Shown here in pieces: positions 24,801-33,399 of a stretch of 64,000 nt of DNA. The notes beneath the pieces are model-generated. The model was not told where the DNA came from, did not search any database, and was given only the letters and a program-made list of their open reading frames with translations. The first letter of the stretch is position 1. Each line of letters starts with the position of its first letter. Source of the stretch: Oikopleura dioica (taxonomy: Eukaryota; Chordata; Appendicularia; Copelata; Oikopleuridae); NCBI GenBank assembly GCA_907165135.1, contig OU015566.1, positions 10,958,157 to 11,022,156 on the forward strand, in the 5' to 3' direction. Both the position numbers and the translations under genes were made by a program.

Positions 24801-26793
24801 GGACTTCGAAGAAAAGGATAAATCTTATCATGAAATGGAAACGGCTGATGCTGTTCCATTAGATCAAGAAGTTGACCTGAATGTGGAACACCAAAATATC
24901 GCAGCGGAATGCGAATCATCAAAACGAATATCCGAAGAAGAGGAAGACGAGAATGAGGGGTGGAACAACGGCGAAGAAAGTGATCTCGATTTACCAGATG
25001 AGAACGAAGAACTCCCGGAGTCTGAAATAAATCTCGCAGAAGAGAGATCAGAGGGAGAAAGTCAAGCACCATCAGATGAAAAAGAATCTGAAAACGTCCA
25101 AGAAAGGCTGCCTTCGGAAGAGAATGATCAATCTAAAGAAGTAATACCAGAAGAAAATCAGTCAACAGGGCGACCGGATTGGAATGAAGATGAGAGCGAT
25201 ATCGAGCTTCCTTCAGATCACGAAGATGATCAAACTCCACCTCTATCGGACTTGCAAACTGAAAATGTCGTAGCTTTTCAAGATGATGCCACGGAAAATC
25301 AGGAGCATCCAGCTTGCCATGAAGAGGACCAAAATCTTCCTGTTTCCACTGAAGACGAAAAGTTGACAGAGAAAACTGGATGGGAAAACGAGGAAAGAAA
25401 CATCGATCTTCCTTCGGATAAGAAGAGTGAGCATCACTCACTTTTGCCAGAAGACCCTGTTCAGATGAAATCAGACATCCAGGATGAAACCAAGGAGATT
25501 GAGCCCATGGATAAGCCAAGCAGTGATAAATATTGCAATAAAGATCAAGATGAATCAAGTACTGAAGACGTTCCAATGACTGATGATCAAGAGGCTGTTG
25601 AGTCAGAAACTGGCTGGGCGAATGAAGAGAGTGATATCGATCTACCATCCGATTCTGAGGTCGGGGAAATTACAGATAGCCTTCCCGAAACTGTCCCTGT
25701 CTCCTCAGACTTTTCTTCCGTGCCAGTTATGGAAATTGTCGAAAGATCAGCATCTGAGGTCTCCTCTGAGAATGCTGGTTGGAATAATAATGAAAGTGAT
25801 CTCGAGATCCCTTCTGATTCCGAGGATGAATCTCAAGCTACTATTCCGGACACTCTGATAGACGAACTCCCAGTAACGAAGTCTGAACAGCCTCCTAAAG
25901 ATAGCGAAGTTGATCTCCCATCAGATGATGTACAAGATGAGCACGACGCGAGTATATGCATAGATGAAAAATCCGCTGTCACAGAGGATCAGCTACCCGT
26001 GAAAACAAATGACCGCCCATCAATCACTCCCGTATCTGATTCAAGCTCCAACCAAGGGTGGGACAACGAAGAAAGCGATCTAGATCTTCCATCTGATGAC
26101 GAAGATGAGTGTCAGAGTCCTCGTGAAGCCGAAATCGTCAGCAAAACTGATGACATCAAAGATGAAGAAAAGTCTGGTTGGGATAATGACGAAGAAAGCG
26201 ACCTGGATCTACCGTCTGGTGATGAAGGCGACTCTCAAATTGCTTTAGCAGAAGCACCAGTTATTGGAAACGCGCATTCCGAGATATTATCACAAAGTTT
26301 GGTGTCAGCCGAAAGAGATGACGTTGAAAAAGAAGGCTGGCAACATGACGACGAAAGCGATCTGGATCTCCCATCAGATTCAGATGTTGATGACGGAGGG
26401 CCTGAAGTTAAATCGCCAAGTCCTGAAGGCTGGGGCGAAGACGGCAGCGATTTGGATCTCGGGTCAAATGAGCCTCCCTCCCCTTCACCTGATGATAATA
26501 AATCTCCAGAGCCAGAAGGATGGAATCAAGAAAATGACCTCGATCTTGATGAAGACAATTCAGATGAGGAAAATGAGGGTTGGGAAGATGATGATTTGGA
26601 TATTGAAGACGATGAAGTGGAAGAGCAACAAAATACCCAAGACTTGGAAGGACTTATTGTAAGATATCACAGTGCTTTGAGAAATCCTGACTCAGAACAA
26701 GATGTTAAAGGACTTCTTACAGGGATGGTTTTCGATAATGATATTTTATATTTTTATAGCCCAGACAGAACTATCATCGGCAATAAATTATAA
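15896..26793 (+). CDS. NBAS: NBAS, subunit of the ER Dsl1/NRZ tethering complex, with acidic tail
   Basis: Exons seen: 15896-16069, 16110-16586, 16682-17032, 17238-17606, 17834-17914, 17963-20056, 20120-about 20797, 20830-21018, 21067-22117, 22207-23597, 23751-24017, 24065-26793. This gives about 3,300 residues against 2,371 in human. NBAS (yeast Sec39) works with ZW10 and RINT1 in Golgi-to-ER COPI vesicle tethering. The N-terminal beta-propeller is clear (LELRSSADDF, IPKDKNPEWRKVFWS, LGLECSI), then the Sec39 region (GLRGTDIDVLEKLG, LVPHRLALLSSFPES) and RDTILGLAETED. Two introns need GA donors (20057, 23598) and one a GC donor (24018). The first of these removes an in-frame TGA at 20114. The join near 20.8 kb is unresolved. 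The last exon adds an acidic tail absent from human NBAS. Confidence 0.92.
24721..26630 (+). repeat. NBAS C-terminal GW-acidic repeat region
   Basis: About 640 residues encoded in one exon, dominated by Glu, Asp and Ser. Twelve copies of a degenerate module resembling GWDNEESDLDLPSDDE occur at irregular spacing of about 30-80 residues, plus one copy without Trp (DSEVDLPSDD). Each copy has one Trp followed by acids and a Leu/Ile-containing DLDLP core. A short folded-looking C-terminus of about 50 residues follows. Trp residues within acidic segments are known COPI-binding elements in yeast Dsl1p, so a multivalent coatomer-binding role is a reasonable inference. Confidence 0.85.
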
Positions 26794-27089
26794 TTTATGA
26801 CATCTAATCGAAAACATCAATAAGCACTCCGAGACAATGGTGAATTTCAAAAGGCGTCTATACTTATTCTACGGTTACGAAACACACACCCTGCTTTTCT
26901 GAACCAATCTGCTCTCCGTGCTGCTGATATTTGGGAACAAGACATGGATCTTTAAAAATACTGTAGAAATTTTTAACACTGTGCAATATTTAAAAATGCT
27001 AAACCTGCAATTTTTTTTGGTGACGCTGAACTGATAAAATATTTAATAATAAACAATCCAAAATTCCAAATGCACCTGTTTTTAGAAAC

Positions 27090-28216
27090 ATGGCGACAGA
27101 AGGTCTCAAAATAGCTCTTAATTCGCTCATACTGATACTAGAAAATAGTATCGATGAATTTCCCCGTGGGCAACTTTCTCCGGAGCTTTTACGGCAAGCA
27201 AAGACTGATAATTTTTCCGTTCTAAAGGTATACTAATTTCCCATTATATTGAATGTCCATTAAACTTCTAGCCATTTACGCAAATTCTTGAGCAAATTTC
27301 GCAGTTCCTGACAAAGAAAAATCTCAAGAGACTTACTGACGAAATGAGCGTCGCGGAGCCCGATTGGAATTCACCGTCCGCGCTTTTGACGCTTTTTGCA
27401 ATCATAAGTAACCCGTCCTTTGTTATTCAAGTTTTGAAATTCTTTTAGTTCATAAATTCAATATTGTGGAAGAGGCTTTCCGATTCTCGTCAAATACGTC
27501 AGATGCACTCAAGCGGGCAGTTGTTATTGAATCGAATAAGAAACGTACTACTAATGTAACGAATCCTACACCCGATTCGGTTCTTTTTACCGTCGGGAAG
27601 ATACGAAAATTGGCGGCAATGCTTGACGCCTCACAATATCCACCACTTCCGCAGAATTTAAGGTTAGTCGATGTCGTATTTTTTAGATAAAATAACAATG
27701 ATAGTCATTTATCATACGAAGAATTTATCCTTTCCCAAACCCCAAAAGCGGTTGAAAAACTCGACCAAACTCTTTCGAAGGGACTGATCGTTGTCAAAAA
27801 TTATTTCATTTGGAAGGAAAGAGAGGATTATTTCTGGGCCTGGATCATGCAATCCGTCAACTACGATCACTTCAATCGCTCAACTTTCGCTGGAAATCCA
27901 CGAGTACATGACGATGCTAAGTTCCAGTGGGCAAGGTAATCATCAGACTATTTTTTAAACTCAAGCAATTTTCAGGACAGAAAAGCTTTTAGGTGCATTT
28001 GAAAAGGTACCAGCGCCGAAGTTCAAACCAGATCGACTAAAAGCCACAACGCAATTGAGCCTTGCCATGTCTCTCCAACTCAGCAAGGCATCAAATCAAA
28101 TCCCAACATCTTCAAAAAAGCTTCAAGACGAAATTCAGCAACTTGAAAAAGATGCACAAAAAGTGCTAAATCAGAAAGTCAAAAAACTGCCCAAAGATAT
28201 CATTCCTGTTTTTTAA
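27090..28216 (+). CDS. 319-residue protein of unknown family
   Basis: Five exons (27090-27227, 27272-27407, 27449-27662, 27705-27935, 27976-28216) with introns of 40-44 bp join in frame to 319 residues. CTGTTTTTAG just before AAACATGG is a likely spliced-leader acceptor. The product is helical throughout, with a C-terminal Lys/Gln-rich helix (EIQQLEKDAQKVLNQKVKKL) and no membrane span or signal. It lies 297 bp behind NBAS, and a small membrane-protein gene starts 97 bp after it. I do not recognise the family. Confidence 0.78.
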
Positions 28217-28312
28217 GATCTGTTAATTCAATAAACTATTTTATTTTTAAAAACTTTATTTTGAATAGCCTCAGATAATCATGTTTATTAAGAATGAGCG
28301 CTATTTAAAATT

Positions 28313-28911
28313 ATGAAAAACAATTTATTAAAACTCCAGGTTCTTGTTGCATTGGGCGTTTTCTTATCGACATGGAAGGCATTCCCAGAGCACAGCTTAC
28401 GATTTCCGAAAAAATTCGAGGCCAATACTGTCTTATCGTCATTTATTGAAGCAAGCAACTTTCCGGAATATGCTCTGCCGCCACTATTCAGTTTTCTTAT
28501 TCGACCTGTTTTGGTATTCCTCGTTATTTTCAGCTCGACATTATCTTTGGAGCTTTCTTGCATGGCGTTTTGTTATTTATTTGTAAATTTTGCTTTCCTG
28601 CAAAGTCTTCAACAGCCCTCATCAATATATTGCCTCTCGCTTTTCTTTCTTAAGAATATATTTTACTTCATTGGGGCCGATGGGCCGTTATCTTGGGGTC
28701 TCACGACTCTTATTTTTGCTGAAACTTCAGGTAAGAAAACTATTATATGCATTGTTTTACAGTTGATTATTTAGTTTTATTGAGCAATCTTGTTCAACCA
28801 ACTGGCTTGATCTTCATCCCATTATGTCTATATTTGATAAAAACAACGTGCACTGGAAGGAAATTATCCAGAAAATTGGCAAGGTACGACGTCTATGTTT
28901 TAATAAAATAA
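28313..28911 (+). CDS. Small multi-pass membrane protein, possibly truncated
   Basis: Two exons (28313-28730, 28775-28911) give 184 residues. At least four hydrophobic segments are visible, including FLIRPVLVFLVIFSSTL and GLIFIPLCLYLI, separated by short loops, and the protein ends in a basic tail (TGRKLSRKLARYDVYVLIK). The layout resembles part of a polytopic ER enzyme such as a GPI-anchor transamidase subunit, but no family signature supports that. A palindromic MITE begins 60 bp after the stop, so the original gene could have been longer. The start is the first in-frame ATG; an acceptor-like CTCCAG occurs 27 bp inside it. Confidence 0.55.
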
Positions 28912-28970
28912 TTCATTCGGACTTTATTGTCAATAATGTTTTTGAAAGAAAGTTTCAACTGATTCGAAAA

Positions 28971-29644
28971 GATGATTTTAAAAAAAATTTCGCGGGCCCG
29001 GAAATCGTCAAAAAACTTCTTGTCTAGTTTTGTAGAGCTCGTCGAGACGAGTCGAATGATATATAAAACTCCTGACAGTTTCAAGATTTTCCGCCAAAAA
29101 AAGTGATAAGAAGGTGTCTTATCAAAAATTTTCTGACCGGCGCCGTTTTTGTTCTAGAAAAGCTGAGGTGATGCTTGACCCCGGAAAATGATCCTCATGG
29201 TCTGTTCTATTCCGGCAAAAAATTTCAGCTCGTCCTCACATATCCTGCTGTGCTTATCAGCGAAAAATCAAAAAATTAGTGCATTTTGTTGTCGCTGCAC
29301 GTTCCTAGTTTCGGGCCCATTTACAGTCCCATTTTCCTTGGAAAATGAAATTTAACGATAAACTCGGCTGGGCATATGATAACGAGCTGAAATTTTTTGC
29401 CGGAATAGAACAGACCATGAGGATCATTTTCCGGGGTCAAGCATCACCTCAGCTTTTCTAGAACAAAAACGGCGCTGGTCAGAAAATTTTTGATAAGACA
29501 CCTTCTTATCACATTTTTTGGCGGAAAATCTTAAAACTGTCAGGAGTTTTATATGTCATTCGACTCGTCTCGACGAGCTCTACAAAACAAGACAAGAAGT
29601 TTTTTGACGAGTTCCAGGCCCGCAAAATTTTTTTTGAAATCATC
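28971..29644. mobile_element. Palindromic MITE, about 675 bp
   Basis: Arms of about 260 bp begin GATGATTT at 28971 and end AAATCATC at 29644. They are near-identical inverses around a unique centre of roughly 150 bp (29233-29383). Mismatches are few, for example ACCGG against ACCAG. The flanks share AAAA on both sides, which is too simple to call a target duplication. There is no coding capacity. It differs in sequence from the MITE at 14.3 kb. Confidence 0.87.
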
Positions 29645-29774
29645 AAAAAGCATACTGTTTTATTTGAAAGTACAGTTAATTCATGAACTTAATTTCATGA
29701 AAGAGATTCTTCTCTTTCTTAGTAAAAAAAACTAATTACAAAAAAGATAATTGGTAGAATAGTAGTTAAAATGA

Positions 29775-31032
29775 TTATGCCTCTTCGAATCCACAAAAGG
29801 AAACCGCGATGGCGTTGTAGAAAGGATCCTGGAGGTATGGGTCGAGGAATTCAGCGGCTAGGCTAGTCCAGGCTTCGACTTCACCTCCAAACTGTGATAT
29901 ATGTTGAAAGTGCTCGTAAAAATATCGGGTCCAGTAGCTATAGAATGTGTCGGTGAAAGTCTGTCCCCAGATAGCTTCAGCAACTGAATTTATTGTCAGC
30001 CTAAAAATTGACAAGATATTTCTTACTGTATCTCTCGCTGATCTCTGCCACCTGGAAGAGAACATCAAAATGGTAGAGGACTCTATAGAAATTGCGCATC
30101 ATCTGGTGGGCCAAGCCGAAGGGGCCGACCTTTTTAAGACAAGCGTTTCTGAGTGGCTCCTTGTAGACGATTGTATCCTTAGATCAGATAAAAAGAGCTG
30201 GAAGATATTTTTAACTCACAATATTAAGGATCTCGTTGTAGTATCTCTCTCCTAATTTCCATGCCTCCATCTCATTCTCATAAACGTAGAGGCCTGCCTC
30301 GATAAATTCCCAGGCGAGTTGGGCGTAGTCGATGAGCTGCTCGACGGTGTTTCGGCCGTTGCTTATTCCAGCGTTGTATTGCTTGAAAGCTGATCGAAGC
30401 GCTCTCATGGAGTTCAAGTATGCGTTAGAAGCCTTCAAATTTGAGTGGAAATTGATTATTTTGATTGATTCTTACGTCGTTGAAGTCAGTCTGCGCTTCA
30501 AAAGCAGTAGCGGCGTCTTGGGCATTCTGGAAATGTTTGTCAGCAACACTTGTCATGAGAGCGCCAAGATCAACTCCATCAAAGTTTCCAACTGGGAAAT
30601 TGATGAAGTAGTTAGACATCTCAGTTCGAGAGAAAGTGATGCCACTCATGCAGCCAGCGAGGGATGCATAGAGGTCCTGGGTGTTTTGGTCGTTGGCGAC
30701 TCGGGTTTTAAAGTTGTCGATGTTGGTGTAAAGAGCGTTGTTGTTGGTGGTAGTGCTGATGCCGGTGAAAGTGGCAGTCATGCAGGAAGCAACGGCAAAG
30801 TCGTCGATGTACTCGAGAAACGAGAAACCTGTGTTCTCAGTAACGAGATCTGGCCATCCATAGTCCTTGAAAAGCTCGCGAACCATGTTAGCGGCACCAT
30901 CTTATGAGTCTGTTTGACTGTGGTTGTTGTATAAATCTTACCTTGGAAGTCCAAATGTAGCACAGCATTGTTGTACGTTGGGGACCTATTGGCCGAGGCA
31001 AGAGTGGCCAACGCAGTAGTAGAAATCTTCGT
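29775..31032 (-). CDS. Secreted-protein paralogue, copy 1, start codon lost
   Basis: Five exons on the minus strand (31032-30942, 30900-30476, 30432-30220, 30177-30027, 29983-29775) match copy 2 exon for exon in length (91, 425, 213, 151, 209 nt), phase and sequence. The codon aligned with the ATG of copy 2 is ACG (31032-31030), and no other in-frame ATG precedes the mature region; the next in-frame ATG starts MVRELFKDYG, after the signal peptide. All splice sites and the reading frame are otherwise intact, and TATA and acceptor elements are kept. It is either a young pseudogene, a gene using a non-AUG start, or an allele or sequencing difference. A second in-frame difference occurs early: Met to Arg at the end of the signal region. 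Confidence 0.75.
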
Positions 31033-31105
31033 AGCTGAGAAAATCTTGACTTAGTGGATCTTAATCTGGTCACAGCGAAATGGAATTCAACTTTCTGGCA
31101 GGTCC

Positions 31106-31113
31106 TTTTTATA
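31106..31113 (-). promoter_or_regulatory. TATA box of copy 1
   Basis: TATAAAAA on the minus strand, about 75 bp before the start position. The surrounding bases (GAAGC before, then GACCTGCCAGAAAGTT after) are conserved in the copy 2 promoter at the same distance. Confidence 0.7.
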
Positions 31114-31596
31114 GCTTCGGAACTAGAATCGGAAAAGGACATTTCAAAAGTAGTCAAGGCGATTTTTTTGTTACGCTCGGACTGCGGAACTGTTCCTTTG
31201 TTGCTGAATCCGAATAAATCAGGCTGGTTCCTGAGAGTCATACTAAAGCGAATACCGTTATCGTTCTCGGACTACGATGAATACGAAAATTATTCTGGTC
31301 TTGTTATCTATTAACTGACGAGGTGTCAGACCTCAAGTCTGTCATTAGTGTTCTATATTTGAGAGTTCTTTGATAATATGAGTTATATCGGATTAATTGA
31401 ATCAAAACTTGGGCAAAATCAAATGCTTTTTAAAAAGACTGTTTTATTTGAAAAAAATGTCTTAGTCAGTCATATTTCTGAATAGTCAGTCAGTCGTCAT
31501 CCCAAGCACAGTTAATTCATGAACTTAAAACAGTTTTGTTACTAAATAAGATTTACAAAGGAAAATGTATATTCGGTTGAACAGTAATTACAAGGA

Positions 31597-32852
31597 TTAC
31601 GCTTCTTCGAATCCGCAGACGGATACCGCGATGGTGTTGTAGAACGTATCTTGGAGGTAGGGGTCGAGGAAGGTGGCAGCAAGGTTAGTCCAGGCTTCGA
31701 CTTCACCACCGTACTGGGAGAAATCGTAGAAGTACTGGTAGAAGTACTGGCTCCAGTAGTTGTGGAAAGTTTCGGTAAAAGTCTGTCCCCAGATGGCTTC
31801 AGCGACTGAAAAATCGTTAGGTGACACAATTTTTTAAAGCTCTTACTGTATCGTTCGCTGAGTTCAGCCCACTGGAAGAGAACATCAGCATGGTAGAGGA
31901 TGCTGAAAAAATTGACCATCATCTGGTGAACCATTCCAAAGGGACCGACCTTCTGGAGGCAAGCGTTGATGAGTGGCTGTTTGTAGACGATAGTATCCTA
32001 GATCATATTTAATAGAGATCAAAAGAAGTTTTTGCATACAATATTGATGATCTCATCGTAAAGTCTCTCTCCGAATTGCCATGCTTCCATCTCATTTTCA
32101 TAAACATAAAGACCGGCCTCGATGAACTCCCAGGCGAGCTGGGCGTAGTCGGTGAGCTGCTCAGCGGTGTTTCGGCTGTTGCTGATTCCAGAGTTGTATT
32201 GCTTGAAAGCTGATCGGAGAGCTCGCATGGAGTTCAAGTATGCATTAGAAGCCTTGAAATAGGAATGAAAATTTGTAATTTTGATCAACTCTTACGTTGG
32301 TGTAGTCAGTCTGCGCCTCATAAGCAGTAGCGGCATCTTGAGCACTCTGGAAATGTTTGTCAGCAACACTTGTCATGAGAGCGCCAAGATCAACTCCATC
32401 AAAGTTTCCAACTGGGAAATTGATGAAGTAGTTAGACATCTCAGTTCGGGAGAAAGTGATGCCACTCATGCAGCCCGCGAGGGACGCGTAGAGGTCCTGA
32501 GTGTTTCGGTCGTTGGCAACTCGGGTCTTGAAGTTGTCGATGTTGGTGTAGAGAGCGTTATTGTCGGTGGTAGTGCTGATGCCGGTAAAGGTGGAGGTCA
32601 TGCAGTAAGCAACGTTGAAGTCGTTGATGTTTTCAAGGAAAGAGAAGCCAGTGTTCTCGGTGACAAGATCTGGCCATCCGTAATCCTTGAAAAGCTCGCG
32701 AACCATGTTAGCAGCGCCATCTTTTGAGCTAGTTAGATATTTGTTGAGGTTGAAGTCTTACCGTGGAAGTCCAAATGCAAGAGAGCATTATTGTAGGTTG
32801 CGGACATCTGGGCCGAAGCAACAGCAGCCATGGCGGCGGTAGAGAGCTTCAT
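31597..32852 (-). CDS. Predicted secreted protein, copy 2 of a tandem pair
   Basis: Five exons (32852-32762, 32720-32296, 32252-32040, 31997-31847, 31805-31597) give 362 residues. The N-terminus MKLSTAAMAAVASAQ is a short signal peptide. The mature protein is rich in Asn, Tyr, Phe and Thr, with motifs such as ELFKDYGWPDLVTENTGFSF and AEAIWGQTFTETFHNYW; there is no membrane anchor. TTTTTCACAG directly precedes the ATG, a likely spliced-leader site. Copy 1 lies 565 bp downstream on the same strand with identical gene structure, so the pair arose by tandem duplication. The family is unknown to me. A lineage-specific extracellular or house (oikosin-like) protein is possible but not shown by any domain. 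Confidence 0.82.
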
Positions 32853-32931
32853 ATCTGTGAAAAAGTTATCTAACTCTAAGTTGATCTGAATCTGGCAACA
32901 GCAGAATGGAATTTAACTTTCTGGCAGGTCG

Positions 32932-32939
32932 TTTTTATA
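32932..32939 (-). promoter_or_regulatory. TATA box of copy 2
   Basis: TATAAAAA on the minus strand, 80 bp before the ATG, within a block of about 45 bp that is also present upstream of copy 1. TATA-driven expression is consistent with strong, tissue-restricted secretion genes. Confidence 0.7.
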
Positions 32940-33399
32940 GCTTCGGAAATCAAATCGGAAAACAACTTTTCAAAAGTAGTCAAGGCGATTTTTTGTTCTG
33001 CGCCGACTGCGGAAAAGTTCCATTGTTGCCGAATGGGAATTAATCGACTGGTTACTGAGAGTGTTGTTAAAGCGATTACGCTGCCTCCGGTGATTGTACT
33101 CAATGCCTTATCTTTACGAATTATATTTGAATAGCCGATTTATTTTCGGTTGCCCAGCGCAATTATAGACATCGCTACTAATGACGTTTTAGTCGTTATG
33201 CGACGATCTCTTGTATTCTGTATGCTGTATTACCAAAGTCCTTATCTATCAATTTACCTTCATCTCTTCTCGATATTGCATTGCCTTACCCAACCCAGAC
33301 CGACGATATCTCAAAACTACCTCTTTTTATCCTGAATTCAATCGTCGTCGCAAAAGGAGCTCAGAAACTGTCACAAAATAACGCTGTCAAATGGTTCAA
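32940..33399. other. Upstream region between the secreted pair and the TPR gene
   Basis: The first 110 bp are still similar to the region upstream of copy 1, showing that the duplication included the promoter. Beyond that I see no repeat. The first exon or exons of the TPR gene may lie in the right half, but no start codon could be chosen. Confidence 0.4.

Noticed and set aside
25133-25648. 171-codon minus-strand open frame
   Set aside because: Antisense shadow of the NBAS acidic repeat exon, caused by GAA/GAT codon bias.
28893-29084. 63-codon minus-strand frame
   Set aside because: Spans the left arm of the palindromic MITE; no independent support.
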